Shown piece by piece: positions 1-7,393 of a DNA stretch of 7,476 nt. The notes under the pieces are model-generated. The model had not been told where the DNA came from. It saw only the letters and a program-made list of their open reading frames with translations, and ran no database searches. The stretch spans positions 1 through 7,476 of the forward strand of contig JABIME010000240.1 of NCBI GenBank assembly GCA_018654125.1, in the 5' to 3' direction. This DNA comes from Candidatus Cloacimonadota bacterium (GTDB lineage: Bacteria > Cloacimonadota > Cloacimonadia > Cloacimonadales > TCS61). How positions within the stretch are numbered: position 1 is the stretch's first letter; each line of letters starts with the position of its first letter. A program made the translations under genes and the position numbers.

Positions 1-749
1 ATAAGAAGTTTGTCGCCTAAAACACCAACAGTTACAAATACGACTAATACATAAGCAATAGTTACAATTACAAAAGCTAGCATCATTCCAAGTGGAATAT
101 TCCGTGATGGATTTTTTACTTCTTCTGCTACGCTAGCAATCTTGGTTAAACCTCCATAAGATACAAATATTAATCCCGAGGTCATAAAAAGTGTTTTCAA
201 ATCACCCTTCATGAATACATCAAAATGTCTATTATCTACATAAGGCAAACCCTTTGTAACGTAATATAACAATAATAATAGTAATCCTAAAACCATTAAA
301 ACCTGAAGCTTACCAGCATGTTTAGTACTTCTTAGGTTTATTATTGTAAAGAATATGCAAAATGCAACAGCTATAAGTTTTATCTGGAAAATCGTGATCT
401 GCGGATATATAATAGAGGCAAAAGCTCCAATACCAACCAATGCAAATGCACTTTTAAATGCTAAAGAAAACCAAGCAGAAATCCCTGCGATTGTTCCAAA
501 ACCAGCACCCATACTACGATTTATGAAGAAATAGTCTCCACCTGATTTTGGCATGGCTGTAGCTAATTCGGCTTTACTGAACATTGATGGTAGTACAAGA
601 ATTCCAGCGAGAAGATATGCTAAAATTACAGCAGGACCAGATTTAAAATATGCAAGACCCGGCAAGATGAACAGACCTGAACTTATCATTGCTCCTGCAG
701 CAATGCTAAATACAGAGAGTAATCCTAGTTCTTTTTTTAATTTAGTCAT
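1..749 (-). CDS. APC-superfamily amino acid permease, N-terminal part (cut by the window edge)
   Basis: This is the first 249 codons of a polytopic inner-membrane transporter, probably a proton- or sodium-coupled amino acid permease or antiporter; the substrate cannot be read from the sequence. TM1 carries the APC-type unwound-helix motif GAMISSG (residues 19-25). A conserved early loop reads AELATAMPKSGGDY (60-73), and the loop motif EEVKNPSRNIP (209-219) is typical of the amino acid/polyamine permeases. About six or seven hydrophobic segments are visible, roughly at 10-31, 38-57, 82-113, 122-138, 148-163, 186-206 and 220-243. The rest of the usual 12 helices and any C-terminal domain lie beyond position 1. 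The start ATG has an AAGGGA ribosome binding site 5 nt upstream and lies 17 bp after the tandem TGA TAA stop of the membrane diguanylate cyclase, so it is probably the last visible gene of the metG operon. The family call is firm; the subfamily is not. Confidence 0.9.
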   Translation of the reverse strand, partial: MTKLKKELGLLSVFSIAAGAMISSGLFILPGLAYFKSGPAVILAYLLAGILVLPSMFSKAELATAMPKSGGDYFFINRSMGAGFGTIAGISAWFSLAFKSAFALVGIGAFASIIYPQITIFQIKLIAVAFCIFFTIINLRSTKHAGKLQVLMVLGLLLLLLYYVTKGLPYVDNRHFDVFMKGDLKTLFMTSGLIFVSYGGLTKIASVAEEVKNPSRNIPLGMMLAFVIVTIAYVLVVFVTVGVLGDKLL

Positions 750-766
750 AAGATTCCCTTATCTTA

Positions 767-1969
767 TCATTTTGCTATAACAACCTTGTTTTTACCTTGA
801 GATTTACCCTTATACATAGCCTTGTCAGCTTGTTTAATCAAATCATTAATAGATACTTCTTCATTTGTATAATCACAAACTCCTATTGTAGCAGTTAGAG
901 AGATCTCTTTATCTTTAAATGTTATCGGAAATTTTGCAATTTGTTGTAGAATTAATTTTGTTACATGTAGGGCACCTTTAGCATCAGTTTGAGGAAGCAG
1001 TAAAACAAATTCCTCTCCACCATATCTGCCAACAGCATCTTGCTTCCTAACTAGGTCTACCATCAAATCTGATATTTGTTTTAGAACAAAATCTCCGCAT
1101 TCATGCCCGTATTTATCATTAATATTCTTAAAATTATCCAAATCTATCATTGCAATTGTAAAAACTTCTTTAGAACGTTGAAACTTAAGTTTTTCATATT
1201 CTATTTTTTCTAGTATTGCACGTCTGTTTGGAAGCTGAGTTAGTGAATCTGTTCTGGCAAGTGTATGTAATCTTGTATTAGATTTCCTTAACTCTTTTTT
1301 AATACGTTTTAGTTCTGTCATATCAACAGATAAATTATAAAGTTCCTGTTTTCCAAAGATATTTTCATGTTTATGAAAACTTGTTAAAACATTCAATTGA
1401 GATTTATTTTTATGAAGATACTCTATTTCACCAGGTTCGATCTCAATATTACTCTCATAAAATCTATCAATATTTTTCTTAAATTTTACAAAAGTGGAAC
1501 TTGGAACTATCAGCTCTTCGATCTTTCTACCCATTGCTTTGCTATTTTTGTACCCATACATTTTTTCTGATGCGCGATTCCAATACGTTACACTGTGATC
1601 TTTATCTACAGCATAAATCGCGATGCCTGGCACATTATATACAATATTTTCAAACTTTTTTTCATATTGAAGTAACTTATGGTCAAGATCCATCCACTCA
1701 TCGAGATCTTCCTTATATTCCTTAAACCTTCTGTTAGTAAATATTATTAAACCAATAGATAAAATGAAGAAAACAATAAGAAACTCAATTACGAGTTTAT
1801 ACTTAAAAAACCCATAAGTTCCCATCATATGATTTGCAACATTAAATATTTTTAATAAAGTAAAAACAACAATAATAGATATTAGAATTACAATAAGTTC
1901 TACAGGTGCTTTCCTTTTCGTTAAAAAAGAACCTTTTAAATTTTTGCTATTAATAATTTTATTATTGAT
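767..1969 (-). CDS. Membrane-anchored PAS-GGDEF diguanylate cyclase with probable ATC start codon
   Basis: Predicted to make c-di-GMP from two GTP at the inner membrane. From the proposed start (400 aa): a short basic N-terminus, TM1 (about 24-42), a 16-residue outer loop, TM2 (59-77), a charged linker, PAS (about 105-217), a signalling helix, and GGDEF to the end. GGEEF is at 317-321, with the RxxD inhibitory site (RKQD, 308-311) exactly five residues before it. The metal/GTP-binding stretch MIDLDNFKNINDKYGH is intact, so the enzyme looks catalytically competent and feedback-inhibited. Start choice: the first in-frame ATG (1826-1828) has no ribosome binding site and would begin inside the loop, losing TM1. 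The frame stays open upstream without any ATG, GTG, TTG or CTG, and an 8-base AAAGGAGG sits 5 nt before an ATC at 1967-1969. A conservative call is 767-1828 (353 aa). The sensed ligand is unknown. It follows the soluble cyclase by 26 bp. Confidence 0.88.
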   Translation of the reverse strand: MNNKIINSKNLKGSFLTKRKAPVELIVILISIIVVFTLLKIFNVANHMMGTYGFFKYKLVIEFLIVFFILSIGLIIFTNRRFKEYKEDLDEWMDLDHKLLQYEKKFENIVYNVPGIAIYAVDKDHSVTYWNRASEKMYGYKNSKAMGRKIEELIVPSSTFVKFKKNIDRFYESNIEIEPGEIEYLHKNKSQLNVLTSFHKHENIFGKQELYNLSVDMTELKRIKKELRKSNTRLHTLARTDSLTQLPNRRAILEKIEYEKLKFQRSKEVFTIAMIDLDNFKNINDKYGHECGDFVLKQISDLMVDLVRKQDAVGRYGGEEFVLLLPQTDAKGALHVTKLILQQIAKFPITFKDKEISLTATIGVCDYTNEEVSINDLIKQADKAMYKGKSQGKNKVVIAK

Positions 1970-1974
1970 CTTAT

Positions 1975-1982
1975 CCTCCTTT
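1975..1982 (-). promoter_or_regulatory. Strong Shine-Dalgarno site (AAAGGAGG) that places the start of the membrane diguanylate cyclase
   Basis: Read on the minus strand, AAAGGAGG matches eight consecutive bases of the usual anti-Shine-Dalgarno sequence and is the best ribosome binding site in the window. It is followed by ATAAG and then ATC AAT AAT AAA, in frame with the PAS-GGDEF protein. No ATG, GTG or TTG lies at a usable distance in that frame. The site sits in the 26-bp gap after the upstream cyclase's stop codon, exactly where a downstream start would be expected. It therefore implies initiation at ATC, or an ATG altered by mutation or sequencing error. Confidence 0.8.
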
Positions 1983-1995
1983 GCTACAGTTATAC

Positions 1996-2880
1996 TTACA
2001 ATTCATCATACGTTATAACTTTATTCTTACCTAATTCTTTTGCTTTATATAATGCCTTATCAGCATTTGTAATACAATTATCATAGCTGCAAATTCCGGA
2101 ATACTCAGAAACACCAAAAGTCATTGAAAGTTTAATTATCTTCTCATCAAAAATAAATACTCTCTCACAAATTTTAGTCCTTAATTTATCACCTAATAAT
2201 TTGCCTCCCGCTATGTTCGTCTGTGGTAAGATAATTAGGAATTCATCTCCACCCCAACGTCCTACAACGTCTTGCTTGCGAAGTGATTGCGTCATAAACT
2301 TAGCCAACTCAACAAGAACAAAGTCACCAGCATCATGTCCAAATGTATCATTGATCTGTTTATAATCATCAATGTCAGATAGTATAATAGAGAAATTCTC
2401 TTTATTTCTTCCAAACCTGCTTATCTCATACTCTAAACTCTCTGTTAATGCTCTTCTGTTTGCCAATTCAGTTAATGGGTCTGCACGTGATAGTTTTTCC
2501 AATTTAACATAAGCATCCTGCAATTTTTTTTCATTAGCTTTACGTTCGGTTACGTTTCTCATAGAAACAAATAGAGCATTTGAATCGTTCCATTCAATTA
2601 TTGATATAAGCATTTCAAAAGAAAGAACATCACCATTATTTGTAATGTGCTTACGGATCGAGACATTATCTTGAAAAGATTGAACATTTAGTATTTCCTC
2701 TCTTGAAGATATTTCATCTTCATCTTCAAAAAGATTTTCGAAAATTGTACTAATTAATTCATTTCTGTTCAATTGGAAAAACTGTGATGCTATCATATTT
2801 GCCTCCATGATCGCTCCTGTTTCACAGTTAACTATGAGATTTGCATCAATAGCATTCTGAAAAATACTTTCGAAATTCAT
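1996..2880 (-). CDS. Cytosolic PAS-GGDEF diguanylate cyclase
   Basis: A 294-residue soluble signalling enzyme predicted to synthesise c-di-GMP. An N-terminal PAS domain (about 1-113, ending in the usual VTERK transition) leads through a helical linker (about 114-132) into the GGDEF domain, which opens at DPLTELANRR (134-143). The active-site motif is canonical GGDEF (210-214). RKQD (201-204) forms the RxxD product-inhibition site five residues upstream. The metal/GTP-binding stretch SDIDDYKQINDTFGH (168-182) is intact. There is no signal peptide or membrane segment, so the PAS domain must sense a cytosolic cue, and no cofactor-binding residue can be named. It begins 15 bp after the metG stop and is probably cotranscribed with it. 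Unlike its neighbours it has no clear Shine-Dalgarno sequence before its ATG, so it may depend on coupling to metG translation. The GGDEF half closely resembles the next gene's, suggesting tandem duplication. Confidence 0.93.
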   Translation of the reverse strand: MNFESIFQNAIDANLIVNCETGAIMEANMIASQFFQLNRNELISTIFENLFEDEDEISSREEILNVQSFQDNVSIRKHITNNGDVLSFEMLISIIEWNDSNALFVSMRNVTERKANEKKLQDAYVKLEKLSRADPLTELANRRALTESLEYEISRFGRNKENFSIILSDIDDYKQINDTFGHDAGDFVLVELAKFMTQSLRKQDVVGRWGGDEFLIILPQTNIAGGKLLGDKLRTKICERVFIFDEKIIKLSMTFGVSEYSGICSYDNCITNADKALYKAKELGKNKVITYDEL

Positions 2881-2895
2881 TAATTTAAGTTCTTA

Positions 2896-4920
2896 TTAGG
2901 AAATCTCACTTCCCTCTTTCACATCTTTGTCAGGATGTAAAATAGAAAGCTTTCCATCTTCTTCTGCAGCCAAAATCATCGCTTGAGATTCAATCCCCAT
3001 TACTTTTCTTGGCTTTAAATTTATCAGCATTGGAACCTTCTTACCAATAAGTTCTTCTGGTTGGTAGTTTTTGCCAATACCAGCTATTACTGTTCTCTCT
3101 TCCCCACCTATATTCACTTTTAATTTGAGTAGTTTATTAGACTTTTTTACTTTCTCAGCTTCTAATATTTTTACAATTCTGAATTCAAGCTTCATAAAAT
3201 CTTCATACTCGATTTCTGGTTTATGTTCAATAATTACTTCTTCTTTAATACTATCTTGTTGTTTTTTCTTCAGAATCTCTAACTGCTCAGCAACCTCTTT
3301 TTCTTCGATCTTTCTAAATAATCTTTCAATATTTGTTATTGAATATTCCGCAGAATTTTTTACTAAATCATTCCAAGCAATTACACTCCCTTTATTTATC
3401 ATGTCATGTAAGATCTTCATACTCTTAGGAATCACAGGAGATGCAACGATAGAGAGAACTCGCAATATTTCTAAACAAACATATAAAGTTTCAGAAGCTT
3501 TATCTCTATCTTCTTTAATCTTTTTCCAGGGTTGCGTCTCATCGAAGTATTTATTACCTATTCTGGCAATATTCATAAATTGCTTAGTTGCTTTCCTGAC
3601 ATTATAATTAGAATATGATTTACCTACTTCTAAAGCAAGATCATGCACTTCATTCAGTGTTTTCTGAGATAATTCTGAAATTGCTTTTGGTTGCTTTATC
3701 AAACCATCAAAATACTTATTTGCAAATACACATGTCCTGTTTGCCAAATTACCTAAAACATTGTTAAGCTCTGAGTTTATACGCATTTTGAAATCTTCCC
3801 AACTGAAATCACTATCTTTTGTTTCAGGAGCGTTTACAGCCAGAACATATCGCAAATATTCACCATCAAAATACTTTAAATAGTCTTCCACCCAAACTGT
3901 CCAATCTCTACTTGTAGACATCTTTTGTCCTTCTAGATTTAAGAATTCATTAGCCGGAACATTATGAGGTAGAACAAAATTTTCTTTCTGTTTAGAAAGC
4001 ATTGCAGGCCAAATTATAGCATGAAATGGAATGTTGTCCTTTCCTAAAAAGTGTATCATTTTAGTCTCTTCGTTAAGCCAGTAATCTTTCCATTTATCAG
4101 GTTCACCAATTCTTTCTGCCCATTCTTTAGTAGAAGAAAGATATCCAATTGGTGCATCAAACCACACATAGAGAACTTTCCCTTCAGTATTTTCAAGTGG
4201 AATAGGAACTCCCCAATTCAAGTCACGAGTTATTCCTCGAGCTTGCAAACCTTCATTTAGCCAACTCAGAACAAAATTCTTAACGTTATCTTTCCAATAT
4301 GTTTTTGTATCTAACCAATCACGTAACTCTTTTTCAAATTTTGGAAGATCAAGATACCAATGTATTGTATCTTTTATAATTGGAATCTCACCAGATAATT
4401 TGCTTTTGGGCTCTATAAGATCCATTGCATCAATTAGTTTGCCACAACTATCACATTGATCACCTCTGGCTCCATCTGCTTTACAAAATGGACAGATCCC
4501 TTCAACATATCTATCCGATAAAAATCGATTTTGTTTCTCATCATAAAATTGTTTAAGATTTTTTTTGGTTATATATCCTGCATCATACAAATTTGTAAAA
4601 AAATCTTGAGAATCCTTTATGTGATTTGGATGTGAAGTTCCCGAAAAGTTATCTAACTGTATGTTTAGCCCTTCAAGATCTGCTCTCATGCTTTTATTAA
4701 ATTTATCTACAATATCTTTTGGTGACACATTTTCTTCTTCTGCCTTAAGTGAGATTGGAGTTCCATAATCATCCGATCCGCCAACATATAAGACATCATT
4801 TCCAATTAATCTTTGATATCTAACAAAAATATCTGCATTTAAATATGATCCAGCTATATGACCAATATGCAGTTTTCCGTTAGCATAGGTTAGTGCACTT
4901 GTTACTAAATATTTTTCCAA
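2896..4920 (-). CDS. metG: Methionyl-tRNA synthetase with C-terminal tRNA-binding domain
   Basis: Charges tRNA-Met and initiator tRNA with methionine using ATP, in the cytosol. At 674 residues it is the normal length for the long dimeric form. The class I Rossmann core has HIGH (18-21). The connective peptide has a complete zinc knuckle of four cysteines (C143, C146, C156, C159). The second class I signature reads KMSTS (333-337) instead of KMSKS; as I recall, an STS form is common in Bacteroidota enzymes, so this looks like lineage rather than damage. An alpha-helical anticodon-binding domain follows (about 375-530), then a charged coiled-coil-like linker (533-565), then an EMAP/Trbp111-type OB-fold tRNA-binding domain (about 572-674) with FRIVKI and the PRKVMGIESQAMILAA core. 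The start ATG has GGAG 8 nt upstream. It is the first gene after the terminator at 5037-5076 and probably heads the operon with the two cyclases and the permease. It ends in a double stop, TAA TAA. Confidence 0.98.
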   Translation of the reverse strand: MEKYLVTSALTYANGKLHIGHIAGSYLNADIFVRYQRLIGNDVLYVGGSDDYGTPISLKAEEENVSPKDIVDKFNKSMRADLEGLNIQLDNFSGTSHPNHIKDSQDFFTNLYDAGYITKKNLKQFYDEKQNRFLSDRYVEGICPFCKADGARGDQCDSCGKLIDAMDLIEPKSKLSGEIPIIKDTIHWYLDLPKFEKELRDWLDTKTYWKDNVKNFVLSWLNEGLQARGITRDLNWGVPIPLENTEGKVLYVWFDAPIGYLSSTKEWAERIGEPDKWKDYWLNEETKMIHFLGKDNIPFHAIIWPAMLSKQKENFVLPHNVPANEFLNLEGQKMSTSRDWTVWVEDYLKYFDGEYLRYVLAVNAPETKDSDFSWEDFKMRINSELNNVLGNLANRTCVFANKYFDGLIKQPKAISELSQKTLNEVHDLALEVGKSYSNYNVRKATKQFMNIARIGNKYFDETQPWKKIKEDRDKASETLYVCLEILRVLSIVASPVIPKSMKILHDMINKGSVIAWNDLVKNSAEYSITNIERLFRKIEEKEVAEQLEILKKKQQDSIKEEVIIEHKPEIEYEDFMKLEFRIVKILEAEKVKKSNKLLKLKVNIGGEERTVIAGIGKNYQPEELIGKKVPMLINLKPRKVMGIESQAMILAAEEDGKLSILHPDKDVKEGSEIS

Positions 4921-4957
4921 AATATATCTCCATATTAATATAATTTTAATTTAATCT

Positions 4958-4985
4958 CAAAACTAAAATATTTTAATAATGTCAA
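4958..4985 (-). promoter_or_regulatory. Candidate metG promoter, Bacteroidota-like (TTG, 17 nt, TAGTTTTG)
   Basis: On the minus strand TTGACA (4980-4985) is followed by TAGTTTTG (4958-4965), which fits the TAnnTTTG -7 element described for Bacteroidota sigma factors, with 17 nt between TTG and TA. Transcription would start around 4950 and leave a leader of about 30 nt carrying the metG GGAG site. The sequence upstream is very AT-rich, as expected of an UP-like region. The placement just after a terminator and before metG is right, but in DNA this AT-rich chance matches are common. Confidence 0.4.
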
Positions 4986-5009
4986 GAATTATTGATATTA
5001 GTATTATAT

Positions 5010-5038
5010 ATTATATTATTTATAAATGCATAAAACAA
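5010..5038 (-). promoter_or_regulatory. Alternative sigma70-type promoter candidate for metG (TTGTTT, 17 nt, TATAAT)
   Basis: On the minus strand TTGTTT (5033-5038) and a perfect TATAAT (5010-5015) are 17 nt apart, with a second TATAAT at 5003-5008. This would give a leader of about 80 nt. The -35 box overlaps the T-tract end of the terminator, and the AT content makes a perfect TATAAT unsurprising. It competes with the candidate at 4958-4985; I cannot decide between them from sequence. Confidence 0.22.
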
Positions 5039-5076
5039 AAAAAACCTTCCTGTTCTACACAAACCGGAAGGTTTTT
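5037..5076 (-). terminator. Rho-independent terminator closing the tmk-protease unit
   Basis: A perfect 11-bp inverted repeat, AAAAACCTTCC and GGAAGGTTTTT (5040-5050 and 5066-5076), encloses a 15-nt loop. In the minus-strand transcript the stem is followed by a run of eight U (5044 down to 5037). It starts 28 nt beyond the stop codon of the S41 protease gene, and the next gene, metG, begins about 115 nt further on. The opposite strand would also give a stem followed by five U, but no plus-strand gene exists here to use it. Confidence 0.92.
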
Positions 5077-5103
5077 ACTATCTATTTGAATAAATGGATA
5101 ATT

Positions 5104-6762
5104 TTATTCATTATCCTCAATTTTCTCTTCTTTTTTCTGTGCAGTTTCCTCAGCATATTTATACATTTCTTCAAGTGTTGGGTATTTTTCAAAGATATCT
5201 AAAGTCTCCTGAAGTTGTGTATCCTCTCTCAGAATAACTTTATAGCGTTCAACTTCTCCGAATTTTCTACCTATAACATTACTCGTTAATTCATTCTGAA
5301 GCCAGTCATAAATACTATCTGCCTCAACTTGTTCAAATTCAATTTCCTCACCTTCTGCAAATTTTAAAAGATTCTTAATATCTTTTTCAGAAGCTAAGTA
5401 ATCAAGTGCAATTTTATCTTCATGATCTAATAAGTAATCTACAGAATAATTAAAGAAAACATTCTTCCTACGAAGGTCTACACCCAGATCGGTTAAAAGA
5501 GATTGCTTGATCTCTATATCAGGCGTAATTCCACCACCACCATAAACTTTTCTACCTTTGTTTGTGTAATAGATATTTTCATGATTCTTAATATCTGCTT
5601 CTTCCTTCATTTCTTCAATTTCTTCTTTAGAGATTTCTCCATTTTTTACACGCTCGTCTTTCATTAATTTATCATTAAGATCTTTATGGATGCATCTACC
5701 AGACTTAATATAATATTTCGCAGTTGTTATTTTTATTCCATTTCCATCAGAAAGTGGGAATAATCGTTGAACTGAACCTTTTCCAAAAGATGTCTGGCCA
5801 ACAACCAGTCCACGATCCCAATCCTGTAAAGAACCTGCAAATATCTCGGAAGCACTTGCAGAGCCACTATTTATAAGGACTATAACAGGGTAATCATCTC
5901 TAATCCTATTATATCGTGTTAAATATTCCATGTTTGTTTGAGGTGCTCTACCCTTTGTAAATACAACAAGTTTACCCTTTCCAATGAATTCATTTACTGT
6001 ATTTATTGCTTCTCTTAGCAATCCACCTGGATTAAATCTAAGATCAATAACAAGTCCTTTTATTCCTTCCTCTTCAAGTTCATCTAGCTTCTCTCTCATG
6101 TCGGAAGTTGTATTTGCATTGAATTGACGTATTCTCATATAACCAATTCCGTTATCAAGTTTAAATGAATATGGAATACTATGTATCTTAATTATTTCTC
6201 GAGTAATTTCAAAATCTAACTCTTCTTCAACACCTGGTCTAATAATAGAAATCGTAACTTCTGTACCGGGTTCACCACGCATTTTTGAGATAGATTCATC
6301 GGTTGATACACCAACTACACTTTCACCATCGACTTTAGATATTTTATCACCGGCCATAATCCCTAAACGATAAGCAGGTGTTCCCTCGATTGGAGCTACA
6401 ACTGTGATGTATTCTCCCTTCTTATCAATTGATATTCCAAGACCACCGAATTCGCCCTTTGTATCCGTACTAAATTTATCAAATTCATCTGGGGTAAAAT
6501 ATGTTGTATGCGGATCTACTTCATCCAACATTCCCTTAATTGCAGAATCTATCAAATCATCTACATCAAGCTCTTCTACATAATTTTGTCTTACATTGAA
6601 AAGTGCTTCACTAAAAAGCTTTAGCTTCTTGTATATATTTGCATCTTCAGAATTGGATGCATCTACGTTTACAACATTAAAAAGCAGCACTCCAATAATT
6701 ATCCAGCCAATTACACTTGCTGAAAACAGAATTTTACTCATTTTATTAAGTTGCTCTTTCAT
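5104..6762 (-). CDS. S41 carboxy-terminal processing protease (Tsp/CtpA family), membrane-anchored
   Basis: A PDZ-containing serine protease that trims or degrades envelope proteins from their C-termini. At 552 residues it has an N-terminal uncleaved anchor or signal helix (about 10-33), which places the rest in the periplasm. Then come a helical N-terminal domain with DEVDPHTTYFTPDEF (80-94), a PDZ domain (about 105-190) starting at FGGLGISI, and the S41 core. The Ser-Lys dyad is S303 (in SGSASASEI) and K328 (in FGKGSVQ), with Q332. The 25-residue Ser-to-Lys spacing matches E. coli Tsp (430/455). A charged insert (about 357-395) precedes GGGGITPDIEI (408-418), the arrangement typical of FCB-group members. 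A helical C-terminal extension ends in an acidic/lysine-rich tail. Its ATG overlaps the tmk stop (ATGA), with AAGGAG 8 nt upstream, so it is translationally coupled to tmk. A terminator follows. Substrates cannot be inferred. Confidence 0.96.
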   Translation of the reverse strand: MKEQLNKMSKILFSASVIGWIIIGVLLFNVVNVDASNSEDANIYKKLKLFSEALFNVRQNYVEELDVDDLIDSAIKGMLDEVDPHTTYFTPDEFDKFSTDTKGEFGGLGISIDKKGEYITVVAPIEGTPAYRLGIMAGDKISKVDGESVVGVSTDESISKMRGEPGTEVTISIIRPGVEEELDFEITREIIKIHSIPYSFKLDNGIGYMRIRQFNANTTSDMREKLDELEEEGIKGLVIDLRFNPGGLLREAINTVNEFIGKGKLVVFTKGRAPQTNMEYLTRYNRIRDDYPVIVLINSGSASASEIFAGSLQDWDRGLVVGQTSFGKGSVQRLFPLSDGNGIKITTAKYYIKSGRCIHKDLNDKLMKDERVKNGEISKEEIEEMKEEADIKNHENIYYTNKGRKVYGGGGITPDIEIKQSLLTDLGVDLRRKNVFFNYSVDYLLDHEDKIALDYLASEKDIKNLLKFAEGEEIEFEQVEADSIYDWLQNELTSNVIGRKFGEVERYKVILREDTQLQETLDIFEKYPTLEEMYKYAEETAQKKEEKIEDNE

Positions 6763-7382
6763 TTATCTAACTCCTTGATCATTATACTAATTACGTCATT
6801 GTGTATTTCTTTAATTCTTTTTTTTCCATCTAAAACTTTAAATCTTTCAGGTTCTTTTTTTGCAAGATCTAAAAAACCTTTTCTTACTTTTTTATGGAAC
6901 TCCATCGATTCTTGTTCCAATCTATCGGCATCTTTCGCCAAAATTCTAGATAAACCGATCTCTTCCGGTAAATCTACCAGAAAAGTAATATTCGGAATAA
7001 GTCCAAAAGTTGCATATCTCCTAATTGTGTCAATAAGCTTTCCATCAATCTTTCTGGCAGCTCCCTGATATGCAAATGTTGAATCATAATATCTATCGGA
7101 AATTACTATCTTCCCTTTTTCCAGTTCCGGTATTATCCATTCGCCAGTATGCTGACTTCTAGAAGCCATATATAAAAGAACCTCTGTTTGAGGTAGCATC
7201 TCTTTATTTGCAACACTTAGAAGCATTTCACGGATCTCTTCAGCAATCTTTGGACCACCTGGTTCACGAGTAAGGAATACCCGCTTCCCTTTTTTTATTA
7301 GGAACTCTCTAAGCATACGAGCCTGTGTAGATTTCCCACATCCTTCAATTCCTTCAAAAGTAATAAACATTCCATTTCCCAT
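6759..7382 (-). CDS. tmk: Thymidylate kinase (dTMP kinase)
   Basis: Phosphorylates dTMP to dTDP with ATP, the shared step of de novo and salvage dTTP synthesis; cytosolic. Its 207 residues are the standard length. The P-loop is GIEGCGKS (11-18). The dTMP-binding region reads TREPGG (38-43), and the DRY motif is at 96-98 followed by STFAYQGA. The LID carries RILAKDADRLE (146-156). No arginine in the P-loop and basic residues in the LID fit the type II (E. coli-like) kinase. The chosen ATG has AAAGG 7 nt upstream, placed just after the stop of the preceding gene; the ATG at codon 5 is a less likely alternative. It overlaps the protease gene by 4 bp (ATGA). Nothing suggests loss of function. Confidence 0.98.
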   Translation of the reverse strand: MGNGMFITFEGIEGCGKSTQARMLREFLIKKGKRVFLTREPGGPKIAEEIREMLLSVANKEMLPQTEVLLYMASRSQHTGEWIIPELEKGKIVISDRYYDSTFAYQGAARKIDGKLIDTIRRYATFGLIPNITFLVDLPEEIGLSRILAKDADRLEQESMEFHKKVRKGFLDLAKKEPERFKVLDGKKRIKEIHNDVISIMIKELDK

Positions 7383-7393
7383 AATGTTACCTT

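Noticed and set aside
553..780. Plus-strand open frame of 75 codons opposite the permease start
   Set aside because: It is a shadow of the conserved permease N-terminus and has no ribosome site or recognisable motif.
3071..3607. Plus-strand open frame of 178 codons opposite metG, hydrophobic in translation
   Set aside because: It lies wholly antisense to a clearly conserved part of MetRS, has no recognisable domain, and its hydrophobicity follows from reading lysine/glutamate-rich codons on the opposite strand.
4932..4941. Palindrome ATATTAATAT just upstream of the metG ribosome site
   Set aside because: Only A and T in a very AT-rich gap; expected by chance and not convincing as an operator.
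4921..5103. Possible T-box or other methionine riboswitch, or a small RNA, ahead of metG
   Set aside because: The gap is only 183 bp, of which 40 is the upstream terminator; no structured leader, specifier stem or antiterminator is visible in the remaining AT-rich sequence.
6751..7068. Plus-strand open frame of 105 codons opposite tmk
   Set aside because: Antisense to thymidylate kinase, serine/leucine-rich low-complexity translation, no domain and no supporting context.
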